Under the pieces are notes generated by a model, which made no database searches, had not been told where the DNA came from, and saw nothing but the letters and a program-made list of their open reading frames with translations. Below are positions 1 to 9,155 of a stretch of 64,000 nucleotides of DNA, piece by piece. How positions within the stretch are numbered: the first letter of the stretch is position 1; every line of letters begins with the position of its first letter. Source of the DNA: Runella rosea. GTDB lineage: Bacteria; Bacteroidota; Bacteroidia; Cytophagales; Spirosomataceae. A program made the translations under genes and the position numbers. The stretch spans positions 2,046,001 through 2,110,000 of the forward strand of contig NZ_CP030850.1 of NCBI RefSeq assembly GCF_003325355.1. The letters are read 5' to 3'.

Positions 1-1
1 A

Positions 2-895
2 AAAAAAATAGCCCATGAAATCACCGCCGCCGTCAAAAAACTGGGCTGGGATTCATTTATTTTAATCAATGACAACGATATGTTGCAGGGCTTTTTTATG
101 AAAGAACTCTTGCAACCCAAGGTAGCGGTGTATTATTTACGTGATAATTTTCTGGCCGTTGATTTTTGGCGTAAACACGGTCTACGTCTTGAGCCATTGC
201 TGATGGAAAAAGTAGACATGATAGCCAGCAATTCCATTTATTTGGCTAATCAGGCCGCTCGCTACAATCCTCAATCGGTGTACGTTGGTCAAGGCTGTGA
301 TTTAAAACTTTTTGACTCTAACAAAATAGACAAGATTCCCGCCGATTTGGAGGCCATCCCGCACCCTCGAGTGGGCTACGCGGGTGCGCTGACGGGCCTT
401 CGCCTCGATGGCGCACTTATTGAAACCGTTGCGGCCCAGCGCCCCGATTGGCAAGTGGTTTTGATTGGCTCAACCGACGATTCTTTTCCTGTTGAACGCC
501 TAAAAGCACTTCCTAACGTCCATTTTTTGGGTTCCAAAACTCCTCAACAAATCCCTGCCTACCTAGAAGGAATGGACGTGCTGATTAATCCTCAAAAACT
601 GAACGAAGTAACGATTGGGAATTATCCCCGAAAAATTGACGAATACCTCGCCATGGGCAAGCCCATCGTTGCGGTCAAAACCGAGACCATGGACTTGTTT
701 AAAGACCACGTAAATTTGGCCGAAAACAGCGACCAATTCATCGGGCAAATTGAAGATGTACTTCAGGGCAAACAGCTTTCTTCGCCAGAAGCCCGTATTG
801 CCTTCGCACACGAGCACTCATGGGAAAATTCGGTGGGAGATTTAATGAATGCCATTGAAACACGTTTTTTCCCGAAAGCATTACCAAAAAAATGA
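2..895 (+). CDS. Glycosyltransferase, GT4-like C-terminal part (5' end outside window)
   Basis: The frame is open from the first complete codon of the window, so the gene begins upstream and only its last ~297 residues are seen. The visible part has the C-terminal Rossmann half of a GT-B enzyme: a GYAGALTG-type motif near visible residue 120, then a strand-and-helix series (VVLIGS, NVHFLGSKTPQQIPAYLEGMDV) and the donor-binding stretch NPRKIDEYLAMGKPIVA. This resembles family-4 glycosyltransferases that transfer a sugar from a nucleotide-sugar to a growing polysaccharide in the cytoplasm. Its stop overlaps the next gene's start (ATGA), so the two are translationally coupled. The sugar specificity cannot be read from the sequence. 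Confidence 0.85.
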   Translation, partial: KKIAHEITAAVKKLGWDSFILINDNDMLQGFFMKELLQPKVAVYYLRDNFLAVDFWRKHGLRLEPLLMEKVDMIASNSIYLANQAARYNPQSVYVGQGCDLKLFDSNKIDKIPADLEAIPHPRVGYAGALTGLRLDGALIETVAAQRPDWQVVLIGSTDDSFPVERLKALPNVHFLGSKTPQQIPAYLEGMDVLINPQKLNEVTIGNYPRKIDEYLAMGKPIVAVKTETMDLFKDHVNLAENSDQFIGQIEDVLQGKQLSSPEARIAFAHEHSWENSVGDLMNAIETRFFPKALPKK

Positions 896-1524
896 GTATA
901 AAAACTTATCTGGACAACCGTCCGTCCATCAAACGATTCGTCCATTGGATGCTCATTCCCACGGGTCAGGCTCGGCCACGCCTGTGGGTGAGCTGGTTTG
1001 TCAATCCATTTATTCATAAAAAGCACCGGTCGGCGGCCATTCGTGCCAACGTACGGATGGATGTACTGCCTTTCAATGCCTTCACACTGGGGGCTCATAG
1101 TACAATTGAGTCCTTTAGTGTGGTCAACAACGGCGTAGGAGACGTGACCATCGGCGAGCATTGCACGGTCGGAATCGGTTCGGTGGTGATTGGCCCCGTC
1201 ACGATTGGCTCCGACGTCATTATTGCGCAGCACGTAGTGATGTCGGGCTTGAACCACGTGTACGAGGATGTCACGTTACCCATTCACCGTCAACCCGTTA
1301 CAACGCGCCCGATTGTCATTGAGGAAGAGTGCTGGATTGGCGCAAACGTCGTCATCACGGCGGGGGTAACCGTTGGCCGTCATTCAGTAGTAGCGGGCGG
1401 AAGCGTGGTCACGAAGGATGTACCCCCGTATTCGGTGGTGGGGGGAAACCCCGCCCGTATCCTGAAACAGTATGATGCTGCAAGCGGGCTTTGGCAAAAG
1501 CCGAGTATTGCTGCCGCCCTTTAG
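892..1524 (+). CDS. WcaF-like hexapeptide-repeat acyltransferase
   Basis: This 210-residue protein has a C-terminal left-handed beta-helix built from hexapeptide repeats (VTIGEHCTVGIGSVVIGPVTIG and following) and ends with the typical VVGGNPARIL cap of the colanic-acid acetyltransferase WcaF/NodL family. Such trimeric enzymes transfer an acetyl group from acetyl-CoA to sugars of exopolysaccharide or O-antigen. The N-terminal ~75 residues are not repeats and contain basic and aromatic residues. It overlaps the upstream glycosyltransferase by 4 bp, which supports a role in modifying the same polymer. The acceptor is unknown. Confidence 0.85.
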   Translation: MSIKTYLDNRPSIKRFVHWMLIPTGQARPRLWVSWFVNPFIHKKHRSAAIRANVRMDVLPFNAFTLGAHSTIESFSVVNNGVGDVTIGEHCTVGIGSVVIGPVTIGSDVIIAQHVVMSGLNHVYEDVTLPIHRQPVTTRPIVIEEECWIGANVVITAGVTVGRHSVVAGGSVVTKDVPPYSVVGGNPARILKQYDAASGLWQKPSIAAAL

Positions 1525-1551
1525 GATTGCTTTTGTACGTGTACAATCAAT

Positions 1552-3261
1552 TTACAAATTCAATTTTTTAAGTTCCGAAACCGCATAATCACAGGCTCGG
1601 GCCGTCAGTGCCATGTAGGTCAGTGATGGGTTTTGGCAGGCTGAAGAAGTCATACAGCTTCCATCCGTGATAAAAACATTCTTGACGTCGTGCATTTGAT
1701 TAAAGCCATTCAAAACGGAAGTTTTGGGGTCTCGACCCATCCGGGCAGTGCCCATTTCGTGCACTGCTGAGCCAGGCGGCAGGTCGTAATAAAACTGTTG
1801 TACTTTCTGAAAACCTGATTTTTGGAGCATTTCTTCGGCGCTTTCTTTGATGTCTTTGCGCATGTTGATTTCGTTTTCATGGTATTCAAAAAATACCCGA
1901 ACCAGCGGCAATCCCCATTGGTCTTTTTGCTCTTTGTCTAGCCAAATACGGTTCTCCGTGTAGGGAAGTGTTTCGCCCCAAGCCCCGATAAACATCGTCC
2001 AAGGACCGGGCTGGGTCAGTGCCTTTTTAAAATCTTTGCCAAAACCTTCCACCCGTTTATACTGATCGCTCCATTCGGCACGCTCACCATCTCCCTGATA
2101 ACCAAACCCCCGCAGATAATCCTTCTGTTTGGTTTGGGCATTAAGGTTTCGAAAACGGGGCACATAAATCCCGATGGGACGCCTGCCTTCGTAGTATTTA
2201 TCTTTGAAGCCTTCGTACTCACCCATGGCGCCGCCCATCATGAAATGGTCCATGAGATTGCGGCCCACCTGTCCGCTCGAATTTCCTAAGCCATCAGGAA
2301 AACGATGCGACACAGAATTCAATAAAAGCGCACTGGTGGCAATGGTGGAGGCATTCAAAAAAATGATTTTGGCGTAGTACTCCCTCACCTCTTTGGTGTG
2401 TGCATCCATGACACGTACCCCCGTTGCTCGATTTTTTTGCTCGTCAAACAGCACTTCAATGACGATGGAATCGGGTTGCAAGGTTAGGTTTCCAGTGGCC
2501 ATTGCCACGGGCAAAGTGGCGGAATTGCTACTAAAATACCCACTAAACGGACATCCTCGGGCGCAAAGATTACGGTACTGACACGGCCCGCGCCCGTTCC
2601 ATCCTTTGGTAAGATTGGCAGTCCGGGCAATGGTAACCAGACGGTCTTTATAATTTTTCTTTACTTGATTGGCAAAGTGCGTTTCAATGCAGTTGAATTC
2701 CATCGGGGGTAGAAATTGTCCGTCGGGCAAATGGGACAGCCCTTCGGCCCGGCCACTGATACCCACAAACCTCTCCACGTAGTCGTACCAAGGTGCCAAA
2801 TCTTTATAACGAATGGGCCAATCGACGGCCACACCTTCTTTGGCATTGGCCTCAAAATCCAAATCACTGAGCCGGTAGCATTGCCGGCCCCACGTTAGAG
2901 AGCGCCCTCCCACCTGATACCCTCGAATCCACGAAAAAGGTTTTTCTTGGATGTAAGGATGCTCTTTATCATTGACAAAAAAATGTTTGCTTCCTTCGTT
3001 GTATAACACGCTCTGAACAGGATTGTCGACTTGGTCTTTGATAACGTTGTTCAACCTATTCGGAAACTCCCAAGGGCTTTTAAGCGCGGTTGGATAGTCT
3101 GTTACGTGCTCTACATTCCGACCTCGCTCAAGCACTAATGTCTTTAACCCCTTCTCACATAACTCTTTAGCGGCCCATCCTCCACTTATACCCGACCCTA
3201 CCACGATAGCGTCGTAAGTGGATGACTGTTTATTTTTAAGGGTAGGATTGGCGGGGTACAT
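1552..3261 (-). CDS. GMC-family FAD oxidoreductase
   Basis: A 569-residue flavoprotein. The N-terminus has the dinucleotide-binding motif VVGSGISGGWAAKEL (residues ~20-35) followed by an acidic VLERG. The C-terminus has the GMC active-site regions with the catalytic His in AVHEMGTARMG and Asn in QNPSLTYMALTARA. A cysteine-rich CQYRNLCARGC segment lies mid-protein, as in the bacterial gluconate-dehydrogenase-like branch of GMC enzymes. It likely oxidises a sugar or alcohol, passing electrons to a respiratory carrier. It follows the small-subunit gene by 32 bp in the same orientation, as is usual for such pairs. The substrate cannot be predicted. Its 3' end converges on the acyltransferase gene. 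Confidence 0.88.
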   Translation of the reverse strand: MYPANPTLKNKQSSTYDAIVVGSGISGGWAAKELCEKGLKTLVLERGRNVEHVTDYPTALKSPWEFPNRLNNVIKDQVDNPVQSVLYNEGSKHFFVNDKEHPYIQEKPFSWIRGYQVGGRSLTWGRQCYRLSDLDFEANAKEGVAVDWPIRYKDLAPWYDYVERFVGISGRAEGLSHLPDGQFLPPMEFNCIETHFANQVKKNYKDRLVTIARTANLTKGWNGRGPCQYRNLCARGCPFSGYFSSNSATLPVAMATGNLTLQPDSIVIEVLFDEQKNRATGVRVMDAHTKEVREYYAKIIFLNASTIATSALLLNSVSHRFPDGLGNSSGQVGRNLMDHFMMGGAMGEYEGFKDKYYEGRRPIGIYVPRFRNLNAQTKQKDYLRGFGYQGDGERAEWSDQYKRVEGFGKDFKKALTQPGPWTMFIGAWGETLPYTENRIWLDKEQKDQWGLPLVRVFFEYHENEINMRKDIKESAEEMLQKSGFQKVQQFYYDLPPGSAVHEMGTARMGRDPKTSVLNGFNQMHDVKNVFITDGSCMTSSACQNPSLTYMALTARACDYAVSELKKLNL

Positions 3262-3293
3262 GCGTTGAGTTGGTGTTAGAAATCAGACGTAAT

Positions 3294-3866
3294 TTATTTT
3301 GTGGCCCACGATTTTTGGTTTTCCGTCATCGGAATACATCCCGCAAAGCGGCCAGGAACGAGCGTATACGCAAGGCCTTGGGTGACCCCTAGCATTGAGG
3401 TGCAGTACCCAATACAAGTATATTCTTTCAAAATCGGGAAGAAAGGGTTTCCGAATACTTTGCGCTGTACCTTCCCCGCGATGCCTTCGAGCGGCTTGCT
3501 TTCTTCCTCAAAATGCCGCATGACCGCATTTTTTTGTTCTTCGTTGCATTCAATGTACGATTTTGCAAAGGTATCTTTGGAAAACGACTCCACTGATTTA
3601 AGACCTTCAATGAACCGATTCTGTGCTACAGAATCCATATTTTCAGCGACCATTTTAAGGATAAAATCCGCAACTCCAGCTTCAATTGCACCCGGGGTAT
3701 CGGTGGCAGGAATAATGGTTTCGCTCAGCGCGGCCAACAATTGTTTTTGACTTAAAAGAAAGCTCAAGTCGGGAGTTTTATGCCAGCTTATCCATTTGAA
3801 GATTCCGATAGAAGCCAAACTTCCTCCCAAAAGAGCCATTCCCCAAAGCGCACGACGACGTTTCAT
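3294..3866 (-). CDS. Gluconate 2-dehydrogenase subunit 3-like protein, Tat-like signal
   Basis: A 190-residue protein with an N-terminal arginine cluster (MKRRRALWG) and a hydrophobic run ending near residue 25, resembling a twin-arginine export signal. The mature part contains the pattern LAALSETIIPATDTPGA, which is diagnostic of the gluconate 2-dehydrogenase small (gamma) subunit family. Known members partner a GMC flavoprotein and carry it through the Tat pathway, since the catalytic subunit lacks its own signal. Here the GMC gene follows directly, which fits. Start at 3866 is chosen because it supplies the signal. Confidence 0.85.
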   Translation of the reverse strand: MKRRRALWGMALLGGSLASIGIFKWISWHKTPDLSFLLSQKQLLAALSETIIPATDTPGAIEAGVADFILKMVAENMDSVAQNRFIEGLKSVESFSKDTFAKSYIECNEEQKNAVMRHFEEESKPLEGIAGKVQRKVFGNPFFPILKEYTCIGYCTSMLGVTQGLAYTLVPGRFAGCIPMTENQKSWATK

Positions 3867-3903
3867 AAGTCAAAAAAGTATTAATCAACAAATCAATTGA
3901 TTA

Positions 3904-5364
3904 TCAAATATTTACCAATTTTTCTTTAGGCACGAGCACCCCAGTGGGTGTATCCCACCGATTACAGGTCGCGAGCATAGCCATAGAGATAAAAATAACT
4001 CCATTTGTCGGAAACTGCCCCATGACGGGATTTGAATAGGCCATTACGGCAATGCCCCCCAACTCCGCCAGCATGGTGACCATAATTTTGAACAGCCAAG
4101 GATCTTTGATTTGCCAGACCTTCCACGTGGCAAAGGCGATGATGCTTACCAAGATAATAACATAGAGCGTCATTCCCACGCTTCCCGTTTCAATCCAAAG
4201 AATCACGTACCAACTATCGGGTGCCACCTGAGAGGCCCAGTGATTGGGCGAAAAACGTTGCCCTACGGCTTCAGAAGTTCCTAGCCCCGCCCCAAAAGGG
4301 TAATTTTCCATCAGGCGGGCCAGTTTTTCTTTGTTTTGAAGGCGTAATAAGAAAGAAGGATCTTCCATGGGGCGCAACGCAGTACGCATACGCTGTACCT
4401 GATAGTTGCCACTACCGATATTGGTATACATGAGGATGATAAAAATTGGTATCGCTACGGCGGCGCCAATCATCATCTTTTGAATGTCTTTCCGTAAAAG
4501 TAGGTAAAACGCGTAGCCACCCACCAGCACAAACAACGCACTACGGGTGCCAGAAAGGGCATACCCCCAAAAATACACCAACGCTAACGCAAGATAACCT
4601 ATCTTATAAATCCATTTTTTTTCTTCGAAAAACCAAATAATACAGACCAAGGTGGTAGCGGCCATTTCGGCCCCAAACTGTGAGGCATCGGTGTAGAAAG
4701 AAAAAATCCGTAAAACCCCAAATAACACATGGGTTTTATCAGCCCCCATATTGAGCCAATTTTGTTCATTGGCCGTAAGCCCAATGTATTGTTGTTTAAA
4801 CCCCCAAAGTGCGCCTAAAAAAGACCAAAATAGCCACGTACGAATCAGGATTTTTATATCCGTTTTTTTAAACGGAACCACCAACACAATGCAAGTAGCC
4901 AAAATCCAATAGAGCGAAAATTTTCGAAAATTATACAGCCACGCTGGTTTGTAAGGAGCTTCAGGATTGAAGAACTCAAGTATGGTAAAGAAAACCCACA
5001 GCGCTACAAGATAAAAAACGGGATGATGCAACCGCCCCCAATCGTAGCGCTTGGCATTGACCAACAAACTCAACATGGTCAGAATCAGCGACGCATCAAT
5101 AAATACACCAAAGGGAAGGTCTACGGTCAGAAAACGCGCCGCAACGCCAATCAAAAAATTGAGTTGAAGGTATAACAACAGACCGATACGCGGCTCGGCA
5201 AAAACACCAATCAACACAAAACAGGCAATGGGCAGTACAACCGCAACGCCAGCCCCTGCAATACCCAACGCCGCAATCAAATAGCCGCACGTAAGCGTAC
5301 ACACCATGCCTACCATGCCGTAAAGCCAAAATTTTGACTGTTCGTTGTTGAGTAAAGATACCAT
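3904..5364 (-). CDS. O-antigen ligase/polymerase-like membrane protein
   Basis: A 486-residue polytopic membrane protein with about a dozen hydrophobic segments and a large loop in the C-terminal half (residues ~330-385, containing RMRTALRPMEDPSFLLRLQNK and GLGTSEAVGQRF). This is the architecture of the Wzy_C / O-antigen ligase family, which joins or polymerises undecaprenyl-linked oligosaccharides at the periplasmic face of the inner membrane. The genes immediately upstream are two glycosyltransferases and an initiating transferase. It could be either the polymerase or the ligase of the locus; the sequence does not decide. Confidence 0.8.
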   Translation of the reverse strand: MVSLLNNEQSKFWLYGMVGMVCTLTCGYLIAALGIAGAGVAVVLPIACFVLIGVFAEPRIGLLLYLQLNFLIGVAARFLTVDLPFGVFIDASLILTMLSLLVNAKRYDWGRLHHPVFYLVALWVFFTILEFFNPEAPYKPAWLYNFRKFSLYWILATCIVLVVPFKKTDIKILIRTWLFWSFLGALWGFKQQYIGLTANEQNWLNMGADKTHVLFGVLRIFSFYTDASQFGAEMAATTLVCIIWFFEEKKWIYKIGYLALALVYFWGYALSGTRSALFVLVGGYAFYLLLRKDIQKMMIGAAVAIPIFIILMYTNIGSGNYQVQRMRTALRPMEDPSFLLRLQNKEKLARLMENYPFGAGLGTSEAVGQRFSPNHWASQVAPDSWYVILWIETGSVGMTLYVIILVSIIAFATWKVWQIKDPWLFKIMVTMLAELGGIAVMAYSNPVMGQFPTNGVIFISMAMLATCNRWDTPTGVLVPKEKLVNI

Positions 5365-5383
5365 TCAATACGCCCTTTTTTAC

Positions 5384-6595
5384 CTATTCCACTTTCAGCA
5401 ACACATCATCGGCCCGGCGAACTTTTTCCCACGTTCCTGATTGTTTACCACGCAAGTATCGTACCAATCCTGCCAAAGCGCACGCGTTCATAAACGTAAA
5501 ATAAAAGGGGACAAAGAGTAATTTCCAGCGCAAACGGCGTTGCTCCAATTGATAGCCTACCCACGCCGCCCCGTAGAACAGACATTGCAGGACAAATAGC
5601 GTGATCCAAGCGGTGCCCATCGGCGATGGCGATTGAAAAGCCGAGTAAGCCAACCACGCGTTGAGCAGAAATATCAGCGGCAGACAGATCGGGGCCACGG
5701 CCCATCTGAACACGCGGTGCGACACGTATTCAAAGCACAAAATGCCGTATTTGAAGGGATTTAGCAAATAACTCAGGCGTACAATGGATTGAAAACCACC
5801 CGCCGCAATACGTATTTTTCGCTTTTGTTCATCCAAAATCGAAAATGAGGGGTGCTCCAAGGCATAAGCATCAGGCTCATATGCTACTTTATAACCTTTG
5901 CCCGCAATGCGGAGCGAAATAATAAAATCATCCAAGATGGTATCGGGTTCAACGTGCTCATACAGCTCCGTTCGTACCGCAAACAGCTCACCAGCTGCTC
6001 CCACAATGGTATGTAATTCCGAATCCCAGCGTTTGAGCTGCGATTCATATTTCCAATACAAGCCCTCTCCCGACCCCGCCGCCGACTCGTCGTCGTTGGT
6101 CAGGATTCGTTTTTCTCCCGCTACCGCGCCCACAATCGGGTCCTGAAAATGCCGAACAATGTTTTTGATGGCTTCTTTATTCAGTTGTGTGTTAGCGTCC
6201 GTAAAAATTACAATCGGGGTTTTTACATATTTCAGTGCTTCATTCATGGCCGCCACTTTGCCCCGGCGCTCGGTGCCGCCAAGTACATCCACTTCTTGTC
6301 CGTAATGTGCTTTAATCCATTCTGTAGAACCGTCGGTGGAGCCTTCTGTGACAAATAAAAATCGAATTTTAGAACGCGGATATTCTTGCCCCAACGAATT
6401 GGCGATTTTGGCGGGTAAACACGAAAGTTCATTGTAAGCAGGAACCACCAAGGTTACCTCAGGTGAATAGGATTGATCGGTTTTGACGGAAGAGCGTTTT
6501 CCACGGATACGAATGAGTAACCACACCACCAATCCGTATCCGAGATAGGTGTAGACCACAAGACCGATACAAACGAGGAGTAAAATTTCTGCCAT
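5384..6595 (-). CDS. Membrane-bound family-2 glycosyltransferase
   Basis: A 403-residue protein with an N-terminal transmembrane helix (residues ~1-25), a GT-A domain beginning EVTLVVPAYNE, a TDANTQ metal-binding DxD-type motif (~133-137), an acidic ILDDFIISLRIAGKG base motif, and three or four C-terminal transmembrane segments (~295-385). This layout matches processive or membrane-anchored GT2 enzymes such as the poly-beta-1,6-GlcNAc synthase group. It probably extends a polysaccharide on the cytoplasmic face. It is separated from the upstream GT2 gene by 14 bp and from the ligase gene by 19 bp, consistent with one operon. Confidence 0.85.
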   Translation of the reverse strand: MAEILLLVCIGLVVYTYLGYGLVVWLLIRIRGKRSSVKTDQSYSPEVTLVVPAYNELSCLPAKIANSLGQEYPRSKIRFLFVTEGSTDGSTEWIKAHYGQEVDVLGGTERRGKVAAMNEALKYVKTPIVIFTDANTQLNKEAIKNIVRHFQDPIVGAVAGEKRILTNDDESAAGSGEGLYWKYESQLKRWDSELHTIVGAAGELFAVRTELYEHVEPDTILDDFIISLRIAGKGYKVAYEPDAYALEHPSFSILDEQKRKIRIAAGGFQSIVRLSYLLNPFKYGILCFEYVSHRVFRWAVAPICLPLIFLLNAWLAYSAFQSPSPMGTAWITLFVLQCLFYGAAWVGYQLEQRRLRWKLLFVPFYFTFMNACALAGLVRYLRGKQSGTWEKVRRADDVLLKVE

Positions 6596-6609
6596 TTTTT
6601 CCGAAGGAG

Positions 6610-7554
6610 TTATATTTTGTAAGGTTTATCCAACGCCACCGACGGAATAATGTCACCATTTTGGTTGACCTTATGGGTCAGGTTCCAGGCGATGGCATCC
6701 TTGATGGCTTTCAGATACTTCGTTTGTCCGCGCACTAAATGGACCAACGCGGCTTTGGGCAGGGCCAACAGAAAGTAGTACAAACAGAAAGTAACCAAGG
6801 TCATGCCCGTCACGTTTCGGCGCATAAAAAGCAGGCGGTTGCGGGTATGATAATACGCTTTGAGCGGATTGGCTTTGCCCACACTCATGGATTCGCGGTG
6901 GTAAATGAGGGCCTTGGCCTCGTAATAAATCTTAAATCCAGCCCGTCGAATTCGCGCCGACCAGTCGAGTTCTTCGTAGTATAAAAAATAACTATCTTCC
7001 AACGAACCCGCTTTCTCAATGACTTCCCGCCGCACCATCATCGCGGCTCCGTGCGCAAAATACGTAGCGCCCGACACATCATGCTGTCCTTTATCTTCTT
7101 CCTGCAACCCAATGGCCCACGTGCGGCCCGTAAGGCGGTCTAGCGGACGATAACCCGCGTATTGAAGAATGGTAGGGTGGTCATGATAACGAATTTTGGG
7201 GCAAACCATCCCGATCGATGAATCCGTGGCAAAAGGTGCCAACAGGTCTTCTACCAATGTGGGTGTAACGATGGTGTCGTTGTTCAATAAAAAAAAGTAA
7301 TCTCCTTTGGCCTGTTTGATTCCAGCATTGTTGCCGCCCGAAAAGCCCAAATTGGCATGGGTCAGAATCACCTTCACGTTGGGGTAATGGCCTTTCTCAA
7401 TCAGCGGCGTGGGGTCTTCGGCGGAGCCATTGTCTACCACAATTATTTCGACATTGGGGTACGTCAGGGTACGCGTTGATTCCAGCATGTCGCAAGTGAC
7501 TTGCGCCTGATTGTAGTTGATGGTAATAAACGAGACAAGTGGCTGCGTGCTCAT
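6610..7554 (-). CDS. Family-2 glycosyltransferase (rhamnosyltransferase-like)
   Basis: A 314-residue GT-A enzyme starting VSFITINYNQ, with the nucleotide-binding VDNGSAEDP, the metal motif LNNDTIVTP (~90-100) and the acceptor-region pattern YFLYYEELDWSARIRRAGFKIYY. These are typical of soluble GT2 enzymes often annotated as rhamnosyltransferases. A moderately hydrophobic stretch near residue 250 may help membrane association. The start codon overlaps the stop of the upstream sugar transferase gene (ATGA, 7551-7554), indicating translational coupling. Donor sugar unknown. Confidence 0.87.
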   Translation of the reverse strand: MSTQPLVSFITINYNQAQVTCDMLESTRTLTYPNVEIIVVDNGSAEDPTPLIEKGHYPNVKVILTHANLGFSGGNNAGIKQAKGDYFFLLNNDTIVTPTLVEDLLAPFATDSSIGMVCPKIRYHDHPTILQYAGYRPLDRLTGRTWAIGLQEEDKGQHDVSGATYFAHGAAMMVRREVIEKAGSLEDSYFLYYEELDWSARIRRAGFKIYYEAKALIYHRESMSVGKANPLKAYYHTRNRLLFMRRNVTGMTLVTFCLYYFLLALPKAALVHLVRGQTKYLKAIKDAIAWNLTHKVNQNGDIIPSVALDKPYKI

Positions 7555-8705
7555 ACATTTTCCTTTTGAAAAACCGCCTTAACTGTTTTAATCATGATAA
7601 TTAAATCTGTTTTGAACGAATATTTCTTGGCGTAAAGCACATCCAATTGAATGCGTTCTAGGTCTGACACTTTCGATTTGCCGCGTTTTGTCACTTGCCA
7701 AAGTCCCGTCAAGCCCGCTGGGGCGGCAAACCGCCGAGCATAACCCGTTGCGGTGAGTTTTTCGGCTTCATAAGGAGGCAATGGACGATTGCCAACAAAC
7801 GACATATCTCCCAACAAAATATTAAACAACTGAGGAAGCTCATCAATGCTGGAATTACGCAGAAATTTCCCCAGTTTAGTGACGCGTGGATCTTCTTTAA
7901 ACTTGGAAAATGTAGCCTTTGATTTTTGCTTCTGGTGGTAGAGTTTCTCGCAGATTTGTTCGTTATCTAAAAATAAAATTTGTTGACATTCTGTGCCCGC
8001 CGCTTGACACTCCTCACATAGATTACTCACGGCAGCCGTAGGTGCTACATTGTACATGTTTAGGGAGGCCATATTGGCCAACATCTTATCGGCATCAGTA
8101 CGCATCGTCCTGAACTTATACATATCAAAAATCCGGTAGCCCATTCCGACCCTTTTGGAGCGGTAAAAAATCGGACCTTTCGAATCCAATTTTATCAACA
8201 CGGCCACCACCGCCAACAAAGGCGAAATCATCAGTAAGGCCGTTGCCGAAACCGCAATATCAAACACCCTTTTTCCAAAAGGGCTTCTTATGCGTTTCGG
8301 TTTGTAGGGGGTCCGGGTGGATTCTTGGTATTGCTTTTTCTGGATGAGGTAATTGAGCCTGATTTTGAGGGCTTCCAGCGGATACGGCACCTCAAACATA
8401 TCAATTACTTGCCCTTGCGCTATTTGGGAATCTAGCTCGCCATTTTCTCTGAACAAGATAACGGGCAATGATTGGAAGTAGGCCGTTTTTCGCAGTGATT
8501 TCAAAAAATCACGGTAACCTTCCGAGTCACTACAAATGACTAAATCGACGGGGTTTCCCATCTCCAGAAAATCCAGCGCTTCCAAGTAGTCTGGCTCTGG
8601 TATAATATCGATTAATGCCCCGAAGTCATTAATCAGCAGTGATACCCGTTGCGGGTCATCTTCAATATACAGTGCTCTAAACGAACCCTTTTGTTCTGGC
8701 TCCAT
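7551..8705 (-). CDS. Initiating sugar phosphotransferase with N-terminal pseudo-receiver domain
   Basis: 384 residues in two parts. Residues ~130-384 form a bacterial sugar transferase: KRVFDIAVSATALLMISPLL membrane helix, KGPIFYRSKRVGMGYRIFDMYKFRTM, DPRVTKLGKFLRNSSIDELPQLFN and the C-terminal RPLPPYE...GLTGLWQV signature. This family (WcaJ/WbaP C-terminal domain) attaches the first sugar-phosphate to undecaprenyl phosphate. Residues ~8-120 align with the receiver encoded just upstream (both contain GNPVD followed by a beta strand) but the phospho-acceptor and switch-lysine positions are altered. A cysteine-rich insert (CEECQAAGTEC, ~238-248) lies inside the transferase domain. It heads the glycosyltransferase operon, 69 bp after the response regulator. 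Confidence 0.88.
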   Translation of the reverse strand: MEPEQKGSFRALYIEDDPQRVSLLINDFGALIDIIPEPDYLEALDFLEMGNPVDLVICSDSEGYRDFLKSLRKTAYFQSLPVILFRENGELDSQIAQGQVIDMFEVPYPLEALKIRLNYLIQKKQYQESTRTPYKPKRIRSPFGKRVFDIAVSATALLMISPLLAVVAVLIKLDSKGPIFYRSKRVGMGYRIFDMYKFRTMRTDADKMLANMASLNMYNVAPTAAVSNLCEECQAAGTECQQILFLDNEQICEKLYHQKQKSKATFSKFKEDPRVTKLGKFLRNSSIDELPQLFNILLGDMSFVGNRPLPPYEAEKLTATGYARRFAAPAGLTGLWQVTKRGKSKVSDLERIQLDVLYAKKYSFKTDLIIMIKTVKAVFQKENV

Positions 8706-8774
8706 TTGACTTTTATCAAGGGATAGGATGACTGAAATAAAGTAACTTTTCGGAAACAGTTGCGGTCAAATAAG

Positions 8775-9155
8775 CTACTTTGATCTCCGCATAACGGCCA
8801 AAACCTTTGCCTTCACCTCCAGAGGATTGAAAGGTTTGGTCATGTAATCATCCGCTCCCAATTCCAAACAGGCTATACGGGTATTGCTGTCGTCGTATGT
8901 AGAAAGTATAATAATCGGCAGATTTTTAAACATCGGACTGGCCCGTATCGTCTTGATCAAATCTTGTCCGTTCAAATAAGGCATCTGCAAATCGGTCAAA
9001 ATCACATCCACAGGATTTCCCTGTTCCAACCAGGTCATGGCTTCTATACCATTGATATGGGTGGTAACTTCAAAATCATTTTTAAGGGATTGACGAAGAA
9101 CTTTACGAATAAACGCATCATCTTCTACAATAAGAACATTGTAACGGTTAGTCAT
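8775..9155 (-). CDS. Stand-alone response-regulator receiver protein
   Basis: A 126-residue CheY-like protein consisting of one receiver domain: acidic pair EDD (residues 11-13), phospho-acceptor Asp in VILTDLQMPYLNG (~56), a conserved Ser/Thr in IIILSTYDDS and switch Lys in YMTKPFNPLE. No output domain is present. It lies 69 bp upstream of the pseudo-receiver sugar transferase in the same orientation, so it may control the polysaccharide locus by protein interaction. Its cognate kinase may be one of the two encoded at 9.9-15.9 kb, but that is only proximity. Confidence 0.9.
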   Translation of the reverse strand: MTNRYNVLIVEDDAFIRKVLRQSLKNDFEVTTHINGIEAMTWLEQGNPVDVILTDLQMPYLNGQDLIKTIRASPMFKNLPIIILSTYDDSNTRIACLELGADDYMTKPFNPLEVKAKVLAVMRRSK

